Shown: positions 33,147 through 41,066 of the stretch, one piece after another
How positions within the stretch are numbered: the stretch's first letter is position 1
Layout of the letters: each line of letters starts with the position of its first letter
From: JANNPJ01 sp965200525
GTDB lineage: Bacteria > Actinomycetota > Actinomycetes > Actinomycetales > Kineosporiaceae
DNA length: 64,000 nucleotides
Assembly: GCA_965200525.1 (NCBI GenBank)
Contig: OZ241368.1
Span: forward strand, 5,270,001-5,334,000
Direction: 5' to 3'
Translations under genes and position numbers: made by a program
The notes under the pieces: model-generated
The model's database searches: none
The model's input: only the letters and a program-made list of their open reading frames with translations
What the model was told of the DNA's origin: nothing

Positions 33147-34144
33147 ACGCCCTGGGCCGCGACCCCACCGGTGCCGGTGGCGGGCAGGTCGCTGTCCGGG
33201 TTCTGGAAGCAGGACGGGCTGCAGCCCTGGGAGTGGGCGCTGAACACGTGCCCGTTCGCGCCCCGCCAGGCCAGGTAGTTGTCCGAGTCCTGGGAGATCA
33301 GGTCAGGGGCCCCGACGGCGTCGACCGGGGAGTTGACGCCGGCCCGGTTCTTCAGCACCGGGGTGTCGTCGTAGGTGGCGATCCGCAGGTCGTGGCCGCG
33401 GTCGACCCAGCCCAGCATGATCCCGAGGAAGCTGCAGCACTCGTTCTCGTCCCAGCCCAGGGCCGGCCCGGTGAGCGAGACGTCGTGCAGCGTGGTCCTA
33501 TTCACCAGGGTCATGGTGTTCGTGCTGGCGCAGCCGCTGCTGTTCAGCTGGGCCACGTTGAGCAGGCCGGCCGGGTCGGTCCAGGCCAGGTACCGGTGCC
33601 CGGAGAGGTCGTGGGCCAGGGCCGGCGAGAACGGGGTGGTGATCCCGGGAAAGGCTGTCCGGCAGCCCAGGGTGGTGCCGTTGTAGTAAGCCGCGGTAAG
33701 CGTGTTTCCGCTCTTGCCGTCGGGCCAGGCCAGGAACACACCGGGGCCGAACGAGCCGTAGCGGGTCTGCCGGTTGTCGTCCAGGGCCGGCCCGCTGCCC
33801 TCCGGAAGGCGCTCGCCGTTCGCGATTTTCGTCAGGACCGGGGCCTGGGTGGCCGGGCTGGTGCTGTAGGCGAAGACCAGTTCCTTCGCGGCCGCGGTGC
33901 CGGAGGAGCCGGCGTAGGCGACGTAGAGCCGGCCGTCGCCGGCGGCCATCGTCGGCTTGCCGCTGCCGGTGTGCCCGGTGACGACGGTGTACGAGCCGGC
34001 CGAGGCGCTGCTCGCCCCCAGCCCGGTGGCGGTGAGGGCAGCGATCACGCCGATCGCGGCGAGGGCAGCACGAGTGGAACGGCCCGTACGGGGCCTGATT
34101 CGGGCAGCAGACACGGAAAGCTCCTGGTGGGCCGCGGTGGTCAT
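33083..34144 (-). CDS. Secreted protein, probable beta-propeller-like repeats
   Basis: A 353-residue exported protein. ATG 34144 begins a long n-region with RIRPRTGRSTR, then a hydrophobic core AALAAIGVIAALTATGLG and an AxA cleavage site (ASSASA). The mature protein repeats blade-like units ending in YVAYAGSSG, VFLAWPDG, RYLAWTDP, MLGWVDRG and YLAWRGANG, which suggests a propeller built from W-D/W-P-D strands. Six cysteines (e.g. NECCSF, QGCSPSC) suggest disulphides. No catalytic motif recognised. Two identical palindromes lie 54-85 nt upstream of the start. Confidence 0.65.
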   Translation of the reverse strand: MTTAAHQELSVSAARIRPRTGRSTRAALAAIGVIAALTATGLGASSASAGSYTVVTGHTGSGKPTMAAGDGRLYVAYAGSSGTAAAKELVFAYSTSPATQAPVLTKIANGERLPEGSGPALDDNRQTRYGSFGPGVFLAWPDGKSGNTLTAAYYNGTTLGCRTAFPGITTPFSPALAHDLSGHRYLAWTDPAGLLNVAQLNSSGCASTNTMTLVNRTTLHDVSLTGPALGWDENECCSFLGIMLGWVDRGHDLRIATYDDTPVLKNRAGVNSPVDAVGAPDLISQDSDNYLAWRGANGHVFSAHSQGCSPSCFQNPDSDLPATGTGGVAAQGVWLRAWFDGTGHLVFYSPSFT

Positions 34145-34197
34145 CGTTGATCCATTTCGGAGTGTAGCCACGGAAACCCCGCAATTGGGATGATCCT

Positions 34198-34229
34198 GGT
34201 TCCGGAACCACGCCACCGGTTCCGGAACC
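34198..34229. promoter_or_regulatory. Twin 12-bp palindromes upstream of the secreted protein gene
   Basis: The palindrome GGTTCCGGAACC occurs at 34198-34209 and again at 34218-34229, exactly 20 bp (two helical turns) apart. This is a probable cooperative operator for the gene starting at 34144. Confidence 0.6.
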
Positions 34230-34278
34230 GGCAACCGCTTTCCAACGACCGCCCCGGCGTCCCGGGGATGGCGACCGG

Positions 34279-35115
34279 TCAGATCAGTTCGCCGGGCTGA
34301 TCGGCGTAGCCGGCCCGGATCAGGTCGAGCAGCTGCGGGTCCCCGGCCAGGGGCACGGTGTCGATCGAGGTCACCGGCTGGACCCCGACCCCGGCGCTGG
34401 TGATGAACGCCGCCCGGGCGCCGGCCAGTTCGGCGGCCTGAATCGGGCGCACCGACCAGGGCACGACCGCCGAGTCCAGCGCCCGCTGGACCAGGGCCCG
34501 GGTCGTGCCGGGCAGGCAGTCGTCGTCCGGCCAGATCAGCCCTTCGTCCAGCAGGACGGCGATGTTCCAGGTCGGGCCCTCACAGACCCGCCCGCGGGCC
34601 ACGAACAGGGCATCGTCGAAGCCGGCCTGCTGGGCCCGGCGCCGCTCGTGGAGCGGGCCGAAGAAGCCGAGGTGCTTCACCCGCGGATTGTCCCGGGCGT
34701 AGTCGACGGTACGCAGCCGGGGACCGGTGGCCGGCTGGTCGGACCGGCCGTGAGCCCGGGCCGGGACCGGTCGGCTGGTGATCAGCAGACTGGGCTCGCG
34801 GTCGCTGAGCGGCTCCGGGTCGAAGACGGTGACCCGCAGCATCATCGGCCCGTCCAGGAGCGCGGCCGCCGACCGGATCAGCGCGCGGACCCGGCCGGGG
34901 TCCAGAGCCTTGCCGAACACCACCTGAGCATCCCGGACCAGCCGGTCCAGGTGCAGCCCGAGGCCCTTCACCCGGCCGGCGTCGACGGCCAAGGTGCTGA
35001 AGTGCCCGTAGTTCAGCACCGCCAGCGCCGCCGCCTGATCAGCGGTGGCCGGGACGCCGTCCACCAGCATCAGGGGTGAACCCGGTCCGGGGTGGCGGTG
35101 GTGCTGCGCGGTCAT
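34279..35115 (-). CDS. Class IV aminotransferase (aminodeoxychorismate lyase / branched-chain aminotransferase family)
   Basis: A 278-residue fold-type IV PLP protein. NPRVKHLGFFGPLHERRRAQQAGFDDALFV carries the PLP lysine and the usual KxxN-like region (here KHLGF), followed by GRVCEGPTWNIAVLLDEGLIWPDDDCLPGTTRALV, a clear family signature. The lack of a strict KT.NY motif argues for the ADC-lyase-like or uncharacterised subgroup. ATG 35115 lies 2 nt after the ppgK stop, so it is in the map-ppgK operon. Confidence 0.88.
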   Translation of the reverse strand: MTAQHHRHPGPGSPLMLVDGVPATADQAAALAVLNYGHFSTLAVDAGRVKGLGLHLDRLVRDAQVVFGKALDPGRVRALIRSAAALLDGPMMLRVTVFDPEPLSDREPSLLITSRPVPARAHGRSDQPATGPRLRTVDYARDNPRVKHLGFFGPLHERRRAQQAGFDDALFVARGRVCEGPTWNIAVLLDEGLIWPDDDCLPGTTRALVQRALDSAVVPWSVRPIQAAELAGARAAFITSAGVGVQPVTSIDTVPLAGDPQLLDLIRAGYADQPGELI

Positions 35116-35117
35116 GC

Positions 35118-36047
35118 TCAGGCCTGGTCGTGCTCCTCGGCCGCGAGCACGGCCGCCCCGATGATCCCGGCGTCGTTCAGCAACTGGGCCGGGATGATCT
35201 TGCTCCGCAGCTCGAGCAGCGGCAGGAACTTGGCGCTCTTCTTGCTGACCCCGCCGCCGACCACGATCAGGTCGGGGGAGAACAGCTTCTCCAGGGTGGC
35301 GAAGTAGGTCTGCAGCCGGTGCGCCCACTTCTCCCAGGAGAGGTCCTCCTTCTCCCGGACGCTGTCCGCGGCCCGGCTCTCGGCGTCGTGACCGTCGATC
35401 TCCAGGTGGCCGAACTCGGTGTTCGGCACCAGCTTTCCGTCCAGCAGCAGGGCCGAGCCGATCCCGGTGCCCAGGGTGACCACGATCACCACGCCCTTGA
35501 CGTCGCGGGCGGCGCCGAAGCGGGCCTCGGCCACGCCGGCCGCGTCGGCGTCGTTGACCACGTGGACCGTGCGGCCGAGCCGGGCGGTGAGCAGGGCGTC
35601 GATGTCGGTGCCGATCCAGGCGTCGTCCACGTTGGCCGCGGTCAGGGCCACCCCGTGCTGGATCACGGCCGGGAAGGTGCAGCCGATCGCGCCGGTGCCG
35701 GCGTCGTCCCCGAACGAGCCGACGATGTCGGCGACCACGTCGGCCACGGCCCCCGGGGTGGACGGCGAGGGGGTCGGGATCCGCAGCCGCTCGGCCGCGA
35801 AGTGACCGCCGTCCAGGTCGACCGGAGCGCCCTTGATCCCGGAGCCACCGATGTCGATCCCGAAACCGCGCCGTCCGGTGCTGGTGCCGGGGACGGCGAC
35901 CTCGCCGGCCGCCACCTCGCCCGTCCCTGACTGTGCCGTCATCTGGTCAGACTCCGTCCCTGCAGTCTCGGATCCGGTCAGCGGTGCTGTCCCGGTGGTC
36001 GCGTCGGGGCGGCCGAAAAGACGCCGCAACCGGGGGATCTCGCTCAC
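35118..36047 (-). CDS. ppgK: Polyphosphate glucokinase (ROK family)
   Basis: The GTG start 36047 overlaps the map stop (GTGA), giving 309 residues; ATG 35942 is an alternative that removes a 35-residue leader. GFGIDIGGSGIKGAPVDLDGG is the phosphate-binding loop specific to actinobacterial polyphosphate glucokinases. IGCTFPAVIQHGV, VNDADAAGVAEARFG, VVTLGTGIGSALLLDG and NTEFGHLEIDG complete the ROK glucose site. It phosphorylates glucose with polyphosphate or ATP. The zinc-binding ROK cysteine motif is absent, as expected for PpgK. Confidence 0.93.
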   Translation of the reverse strand: MSEIPRLRRLFGRPDATTGTAPLTGSETAGTESDQMTAQSGTGEVAAGEVAVPGTSTGRRGFGIDIGGSGIKGAPVDLDGGHFAAERLRIPTPSPSTPGAVADVVADIVGSFGDDAGTGAIGCTFPAVIQHGVALTAANVDDAWIGTDIDALLTARLGRTVHVVNDADAAGVAEARFGAARDVKGVVIVVTLGTGIGSALLLDGKLVPNTEFGHLEIDGHDAESRAADSVREKEDLSWEKWAHRLQTYFATLEKLFSPDLIVVGGGVSKKSAKFLPLLELRSKIIPAQLLNDAGIIGAAVLAAEEHDQA

Positions 36048-36949
36048 GGCAGCGTCAGGATCTCGGCGCCGTCGTCGGTCACGAGAATGGTGTGCTCGAA
36101 CTGGGCGGTGCGCCGGCGGTCGCGGGTGACGACCGTCCAACCATCGTCCCACATCGTCCACTCGTGGGTGCCGAGGGTGAGCATCGGCTCGACGGTGAAG
36201 GTCATGCCCGTCTCGATCACGGTGTCGAAGGCCGGCGCGGCGTCGTAGTGAGGCACGACCAGGCCGGAGTGGAACGCGGTGCCGATGCCGTGGCCGGTGA
36301 ACTCCCGGATCACGCCGTAACCGAACCGCTTGGCGTAGGCCTCGATCACCCGGCCGATCACGTTGATCTGCCGGCCCGGCTTGATCGCCCTGATGCCGCG
36401 CAGGGTGGCCTCGTGGGTGCGCTCGACCAGCAGCTGGGACTGCTCGTCGACGTCGCCGACCAGGTAGGTGGCGTCGGTGTCGCCGTGCACACCGAGGCCG
36501 TCGACGGTGAGGAACCCGGTGATGTCGATGTTCACGATGTCGCCGTCGGCCAGCACGGTCGAGTCCGGGATGCCGTGGCAGACCACCTCGTTGACGCTGG
36601 TGCAGAGCGACTTCGGGAAACCCTTGTAGCCCAGCGTGGAGGGGTAGACGTGGTTGTCGAGCAGGAACTCGTGCCCGACCCGGTCGAGCTCGTCGGTGGT
36701 GACTCCGGGCGCGATGTGGGCGGACACCTCGACCAGGGCCTGGGCCGCGATCCGGCTCGCCACCCGCATCAGCTCGATCGTGGCGGCGTCCTTCACCTCC
36801 GGGCCCTGGTACCGGGCCGGGGCCGGACGGTCGACGTACTCGGGTCGCGCGATCGAGGCGGGGACGGCGCGGCGCGGGCCGATCACGCCCGGTACCAGAG
36901 TCCCCAGCGGGGCGGCGGCCCCGGCTGCGGTTCCCGACAAGGTGCTCAT
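36044..36949 (-). CDS. map: Methionine aminopeptidase, type I
   Basis: A 301-residue enzyme with the five metal ligands in their motifs: DGDIVNIDITGF (Asp), HGDTDATY (Asp), FTGHGIGTAFHSG (His), TFTVEPML (Glu) and QFEHTILVT (Glu). The conserved substrate His lies in EVVCHGIPD. It removes N-terminal Met from nascent proteins. The first 45 residues are a Pro-rich extension (RPAPARYQGPEVKDAATIELMR) typical of the longer actinobacterial MapA/B form. First gene of the map-ppgK-aminotransferase operon. Confidence 0.95.
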   Translation of the reverse strand: MSTLSGTAAGAAAPLGTLVPGVIGPRRAVPASIARPEYVDRPAPARYQGPEVKDAATIELMRVASRIAAQALVEVSAHIAPGVTTDELDRVGHEFLLDNHVYPSTLGYKGFPKSLCTSVNEVVCHGIPDSTVLADGDIVNIDITGFLTVDGLGVHGDTDATYLVGDVDEQSQLLVERTHEATLRGIRAIKPGRQINVIGRVIEAYAKRFGYGVIREFTGHGIGTAFHSGLVVPHYDAAPAFDTVIETGMTFTVEPMLTLGTHEWTMWDDGWTVVTRDRRRTAQFEHTILVTDDGAEILTLP

Positions 36950-37015
36950 GGGCCTGAGTCTAGGTGGTGCCCGGCCGACCGGCAGGGCGGCCGGGACCGC
37001 ACTATTCTCGCCCTC

Positions 37016-37204
37016 ATGAGCGACGCGACGCAGTTCTTCTACAACGTCAGCACCGGACAGGTCGAGGAGCTGACGAACCGCGGTCAGTCCAAGGACCTGC
37101 TCGGCCCCTACCCGACCCGGGCGGCGGCCGAAGCGGCCCTGGCCACGGCCCGGCAGAAGACCGAGAACTGGGACGAGGACGACCGCCGCTGGAACAAGGA
37201 CTGA
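37016..37204 (+). CDS. Small SPOR-like protein
   Basis: A 62-residue protein, MSDATQFFYNVSTGQVEELTNRGQSKDLLGPYPTRAAAEAALATARQKTENWDEDDRRWNKD. The FYNV...GPYPTRAAAEAALA pattern is the strand-turn-helix of SPOR-like small proteins common in actinobacteria. No transmembrane segment. TATTCT at 37003-37008 is a likely -10 placed 7 nt before the ATG, so the transcript is probably leaderless. Divergent from map. Confidence 0.8.
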   Translation: MSDATQFFYNVSTGQVEELTNRGQSKDLLGPYPTRAAAEAALATARQKTENWDEDDRRWNKD

Positions 37205-37207
37205 CCC

Positions 37208-38209
37208 CTACCGCTTCAGCTTGGGCAGTACCTCGCGGCCGAAGACCTCGATCCATTCGGCCTGGTTGCGGCCCACGTTGTGCAGGTAGACCCGGTCGAA
37301 GCCGAGGTCGACGAACTTCTGGATGTACTTGCGGTGCTCGTCCGGGTCGGAGCTGATCACCATCCGGCCCTCGAAGTCCTCCGGGCGCACCAGCTTGGCC
37401 ATCTGCTCGAAGTCGAACGGGGACCGGATGTCGGCCTTGGCGAACTTCATCCCCCCGTTCGGCCACTCGGTCATCGCGTTCGACAGTGCCTCCTCGTCGG
37501 TGGCCGCCCAGGAAAGGTGCAACTGCAGCACCCTGGGCATGGTGTCGGGGTCCTTGCCGGCCTCCCGGGCGCCCTCGGCGAACTTGTCGAACAGCCCACC
37601 GATCTTCTCCAGCGGTGCCCCCACCGTGATGATCCCGTCGGCGAACTTGCCGGTCTTCTTCGCGTTGATCGGGCCCGCGGTGGCGATCAGGATCGGCGGC
37701 GCCTTCTCCGGCATCGTCCACAGCCGGGTGGACTCCATCTTGAAGTACTTCCCCTCGTGCTTGACGTCCTTACCGGCCAGGGACGCGGTGAACAGCTTGT
37801 TGATCAGCTCCACGGCTTCCCACATCCGCAAGCTGCGCTCGCCCGCCTCCGGCCAGTACCCGGGCACGATGTGCTCGTTCAGCGCCTCACCGGCCCCCAG
37901 CCCCAACCATGACCGGCCCGGATACATCGCCTCCGTGGTGGCCGCGGCCTGAGCCACGATCGCCGGGTGGAACCGGAACGACGGGCAGGTCACCCCCGGG
38001 CCCAGGTCACCACGGGTCCGCTCGCCGACCGCGGCCAGCACACTCCACACGAACGACGCCTGCCCCTGCTGCGGCACCCACGGCTGAAAATGGTCGGCGG
38101 CCATGCACCCGCTGAACCCGTGTTGCTCGGCCAGCGCGGTGTAGCCGACCACCTCCTGCGGATCGAACTGCTCCAGCATCGCGGCGTAGCCGACCGTCAG
38201 ATCACTCAT
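37208..38209 (-). CDS. F420-dependent LLM oxidoreductase (glucose-6-phosphate dehydrogenase-like subgroup)
   Basis: A 333-residue TIM-barrel enzyme starting at ATG 38209. VGYAAMLEQFDPQEVVGYTALAEQHGFSGCMAADHFQPWVPQQGQASFVWSVLAAVGERTRG, then GPGVTCPSFRFHPAIVAQAAATTEAMYPGRSWLGLGAGEALNEHIVPGYWP, is the signature of the FGD/TIGR03557 group that binds F420. The substrate in this subgroup is often unknown, so G6P dehydrogenase activity is not certain. Convergent with the small SPOR-like gene, 3 nt apart. Confidence 0.88.
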   Translation of the reverse strand: MSDLTVGYAAMLEQFDPQEVVGYTALAEQHGFSGCMAADHFQPWVPQQGQASFVWSVLAAVGERTRGDLGPGVTCPSFRFHPAIVAQAAATTEAMYPGRSWLGLGAGEALNEHIVPGYWPEAGERSLRMWEAVELINKLFTASLAGKDVKHEGKYFKMESTRLWTMPEKAPPILIATAGPINAKKTGKFADGIITVGAPLEKIGGLFDKFAEGAREAGKDPDTMPRVLQLHLSWAATDEEALSNAMTEWPNGGMKFAKADIRSPFDFEQMAKLVRPEDFEGRMVISSDPDEHRKYIQKFVDLGFDRVYLHNVGRNQAEWIEVFGREVLPKLKR

Positions 38210-38226
38210 GCCTCAAAACTTACGCG

Positions 38227-38263
38227 CCCGAGCCCGGGCCGGCAGCGCCGACCCGGGCTCGGG
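38227..38263 (-). terminator. Hairpin terminator of the small membrane protein gene
   Basis: Perfect 12-bp arms CCCGAGCCCGGG (38227-38238) and CCCGGGCTCGGG (38252-38263), 40 nt past the stop at 38303. Confidence 0.7.
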
Positions 38264-38302
38264 GTGGTTCAGGGTGCCGCCGGAGCAGACCTCGGATCGA
38301 CC

Positions 38303-38734
38303 TCAGATTGAGGTGGCCGGGCTGGTCTCACGGTTGCGGGCCAGGGTGCCGTAGACGACACCGGCGACCAGGATGATGCCCAGGTAGATGCCGTAGCTAC
38401 GGCTCACGCCGTTGTCGCCGACCAGGAACTGCAGGACGACCAGGGCCGCGGCCACGCCGGCCACGGCCAGCCGGATCTGGCCCCAGCTGAACTGCCCGAC
38501 CGGCGGCAGCTTCTGGTCCAGCAGCTGGACTGCCACGACCTCGGCGACCAGGGCGATCACCAGCAGGGTGGCCAGCAGCGAGAACGGCGTGCCCCAGGCG
38601 CTCTCCGAGCCGCAGGCCTTCGTGCCCAGGAACTTCACGCACTCGCGGAACCAGGGCAGGAAGGAGTCGACGAGAAAGACGACGCCGGTGGCAACGACGA
38701 CGGTCCCGCCTTTGCTGAGCGAGGTGCTGGCCAT
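38303..38734 (-). CDS. Four-helix membrane protein of unknown function
   Basis: A 143-residue protein starting at ATG 38734. Four hydrophobic segments: about residues 8-26 (GGTVVVATGVVFLVDSFLPWF), 51-71 (SLLATLLVIALVAEVVAVQLL), 88-105 (LAVAGVAAALVVLQFLV) and 113-132 (YGIYLGIILVAGVVYGTLA). The loop after helix 1 has two Cys (ECVKFLGTKACGS). This is the general layout of small DUF-type actinobacterial membrane proteins; no function can be assigned. Confidence 0.7.
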   Translation of the reverse strand: MASTSLSKGGTVVVATGVVFLVDSFLPWFRECVKFLGTKACGSESAWGTPFSLLATLLVIALVAEVVAVQLLDQKLPPVGQFSWGQIRLAVAGVAAALVVLQFLVGDNGVSRSYGIYLGIILVAGVVYGTLARNRETSPATSI

Positions 38735-38894
38735 GCGATGACTCCGATCAAGGGGGTGAACAGGGTGAACATGTGAACGAGCCCTGATCATGTACGAAGT
38801 CAGGGGCATTGTGCAGACACTTCACGACTTATTCCCAGCAATCCATGAAACTCGGGTGTTCGCGGAGCCGGTTCGGGCCGCTCGGCCGGTCAGC

Positions 38895-38917
38895 ATCCAT
38901 CGGGATTGACGATGGAT
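38895..38917. promoter_or_regulatory. Palindromic operator upstream of the second marR gene
   Basis: Perfect 8-bp arms ATCCATCG (38895-38902) and CGATGGAT (38910-38917) with a 7-bp spacer containing TTGA. It lies 24 bp before the chosen start, the size and position of a MarR autoregulatory site. Confidence 0.6.
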
Positions 38918-38940
38918 CGACCCGCCGCGAACCTGAGGTG

Positions 38941-39462
38941 GTGAGCGATCCACCGCCCCCTCCGCCGGCCGCCGCCGCCCGCTTCGCCGCGCTCTTTCCC
39001 GAGATCTACCTGCACTTTCACCGGCGGGACGAGAAGCGCTCGGAGCTGTCCGGGGCCTCCCGGGCGGTGCTGTCCCACCTGGCCCTGAGCGGCCCGCTGA
39101 CCATCGGGGAGGCCGCCGGTCACCTGCGGCGGGCGCAGTCCGTGGTCAGCGAGATCGTTACCCAGCTGGCCGGCAAGGGCCTGCTGGAGCGCTGGCGCGA
39201 CCCGCGCGACCGGCGGCGGACCCTGGTTTGGCTGACCCCGGCCGGGATCGAGCTGCTCGAGCGGGACCGCGACGTCCTGTCGATCGACCTGCTGACGGCG
39301 GCGTTCGCCCGGATGAGCCCGGGCGAGCAGCAGGCGCTGTCGGTCGGGGTCGCGGCCCTGCTGCGCTGCGCCCCCTCACCGGCACCGGCCTCCGCCCCGG
39401 CACCGGCCTCCGGAACCACCCACCGACCCGACCCCACCACCCCGGAAGGACCCCCACCATGA
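38941..39462 (+). CDS. MarR-family transcriptional regulator
   Basis: A 173-residue protein from GTG 38941 (GTG 38938 also possible); the frame is open to 38809 but the extra part covers the operator. LSHLALSGPLTIGEAAGHLRRAQSVVSEIVTQLAGKGLLERWRDPRDRRRTLVWLTPAGIELL is the MarR helix-turn-helix and wing. The last 35 residues are Ala/Pro-rich. The stop overlaps the start of a zinc-ribbon protein (ATGA), so the two form a unit and the zinc-ribbon protein is a likely target or co-factor of the regulation. Confidence 0.87.
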   Translation: MSDPPPPPPAAAARFAALFPEIYLHFHRRDEKRSELSGASRAVLSHLALSGPLTIGEAAGHLRRAQSVVSEIVTQLAGKGLLERWRDPRDRRRTLVWLTPAGIELLERDRDVLSIDLLTAAFARMSPGEQQALSVGVAALLRCAPSPAPASAPAPASGTTHRPDPTTPEGPPP

Positions 39463-39695
39463 GCGCGACCACGTGCGAGAGCTGCGGCATGCCGATCGAG
39501 TCGGGGCCGTACTGCGCCCACTGCACCGGCGCCGACGGCCGCCTCCAGCCGTTCGAGGAGCGGTTCGAGCGGATGATCGGCTGGCAGGCCCGCCAGCAGC
39601 CCGGAGCCTCCCGGCAGGAGCTGGAGTCCGAGACCCTGGCCTACCTGTCGACCATGCCCGCCTGGCGCGAGCACCCCCGGGTGCTGGCCCGCTGA
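39459..39695 (+). CDS. Small zinc-ribbon protein
   Basis: A 78-residue protein, ATG 39459 overlapping the marR stop. TTCESCGMPIESGPYCAHC is a CxxC...CxxC zinc ribbon, followed by LQPFEERFERMIGWQARQQPGASRQELESETLAYLSTMPAWREHP, a helical C-terminal half. This is the putative zinc-ribbon family found next to AraC/MarR regulators in many bacteria. Function unknown. Confidence 0.8.
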   Translation: MSATTCESCGMPIESGPYCAHCTGADGRLQPFEERFERMIGWQARQQPGASRQELESETLAYLSTMPAWREHPRVLAR

Positions 39696-39726
39696 CCTGC
39701 GGTGCTGCTCGGCTGGGCCGGCTGGG

Positions 39727-40665
39727 TCACTCCTCGAACGAATGCTCCGGGGCCGGGAAGGTTCCGCCCCGGACGTCGTCGGCGTACTCCCGGGCGGCCT
39801 GCAGCAGGGTGCCCCGCAGGTCGGCGTAGCGCTTCACGAACCGGGGGGTCTTGCCGCCGTTGAAGCCGGCCATGTCGGTCCAGACCAGCACCTGGGCGTC
39901 GCAGTCGGGGCCGGCCCCGATCCCGATCGTCGGGATGTCGAGCGCCTTGGTCACCTGGGCCGCCACCGGGGCCGGCACCATCTCCAGCACCACCGCGAAC
40001 GCCCCGGCCCGCTGCAGGGCGAGCGCGTCGTCCACTAGCCGGTCGGCGGCCTCACCCCGGCCCTGCACCCGGTAGCCGCCCAGGGCGTGCTCGCTCTGCG
40101 GGGTGAACCCGAGGTGGGCCATCACCGGGATGCCGGCCCCGGTGACCAGCTCGACCGAGGGGGCCTGGGCCCGCCCGCCCTCGAACTTGACCGCGTGGGC
40201 GAGACCTTCCTTCATCATCCGGACGGCGGTGTCGAGGGCCTGGCGCGGGGAGGCCTGGTACGAGCCGAACGGCAGGTCGGCGACCACCAGGGCCCGCTTG
40301 GCCGCTCCGCTCACGGCACGGACCAGCGGGATCATCTCGTCCACGGTGATCGGCAGCGTGGTCGCGTAGCCCAGCACGTTGTTGGCGGCCGAGTCGCCGA
40401 CCAGCAGCACCGGGATGCCGGCCTCGTCGAAGACCTGGGCCGAGAGCTGGTCGTAGGTGGTGAGCATGGCCCACTTCTCGCCCCGGTGCTTCAGCTGGGC
40501 CAGGTGCGGGATGCGGACCTTGCGCGGGACGGCGGGTGCGGCCGGCGGGGCGGGTGCGGCCGGTGCGCTCCCGCCGCTCGCGGCGGGGGGGACGTCGGCC
40601 GGTGGGCGGGCGCCGTAGGGCGCGAGCTCCTCGGGCGGCACGTGGCTGTTCTGCTCTTGGTTCAT
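39727..40665 (-). CDS. panB: 3-methyl-2-oxobutanoate hydroxymethyltransferase (ketopantoate hydroxymethyltransferase)
   Basis: A 312-residue TIM-barrel enzyme for the first step of pantothenate synthesis. The core begins at RKVRIPHLAQLKHRGEKWAMLTTYDQLSAQVFDEAGIPVLLVGDSAANNVLGY, with the metal/substrate site GDS, VADLPFGSY, MAHLGFTPQSEHALGGYRVQGR, VLEMVPAPVAAQVT and TIGIGAG. A 45-residue Ala/Pro-rich N-terminal extension precedes the core. Divergent from glnA2, as in M. tuberculosis, where panB (Rv2225) is close to glnA2. Confidence 0.95.
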   Translation of the reverse strand: MNQEQNSHVPPEELAPYGARPPADVPPAASGGSAPAAPAPPAAPAVPRKVRIPHLAQLKHRGEKWAMLTTYDQLSAQVFDEAGIPVLLVGDSAANNVLGYATTLPITVDEMIPLVRAVSGAAKRALVVADLPFGSYQASPRQALDTAVRMMKEGLAHAVKFEGGRAQAPSVELVTGAGIPVMAHLGFTPQSEHALGGYRVQGRGEAADRLVDDALALQRAGAFAVVLEMVPAPVAAQVTKALDIPTIGIGAGPDCDAQVLVWTDMAGFNGGKTPRFVKRYADLRGTLLQAAREYADDVRGGTFPAPEHSFEE

Positions 40666-41066
40666 CGAGGGCCTCCTAGCAGGATCGCTCCGTTGCGACG
40701 ATGCGATTCATGCTCCATCACCGTGAGCGGCTCGGCTGCCGCTGTTGGCGTGCTTGCCGTCACACCATCCTCCCTCTGCCTGCCGGGGCGCTTACCTGTC
40801 GCTCGACAGGAAAGCCTGGTAGACCGGAGCCAGGAACAGTCAGGAACAGCGACGAAACAGTCGACGACGGTTCGACCGGACCGCGCGGGTGACTGTCGGC
40901 AATGTCACGGAAACGGTGCGCTGGCAGATTCACCTGGGCCGACGGTGTGCCGATACCGGTGCGTGGCCCGGCCGCCTACGGCACCGTAGGCTCCGGTGAG
41001 CGGCCGTCGTGACCACGGCCGACCCCCTGGCGCAGCGCCATGGTCACGGAACCTGAAGGGACCGGA
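40666..41066. other. panB-glnA2 divergent regulatory region with two 16-bp inverted repeats
   Basis: No gene is visible in this 401-bp gap. It has two perfect 7+2+7 inverted repeats: CCTGTCG/CGACAGG at 40795-40810 and CCTACGG/CCGTAGG at 40975-40990. Both begin CCT and end AGG. They are candidate operators; I cannot identify a GlnR box with confidence. Confidence 0.5.

Noticed and set aside
40895..40930. GTCAC-GGAAAC stretch upstream of glnA2 as a GlnR box
   Set aside because: The spacing does not match the usual gTnAC-n6-GaAAC arrangement closely enough to claim.
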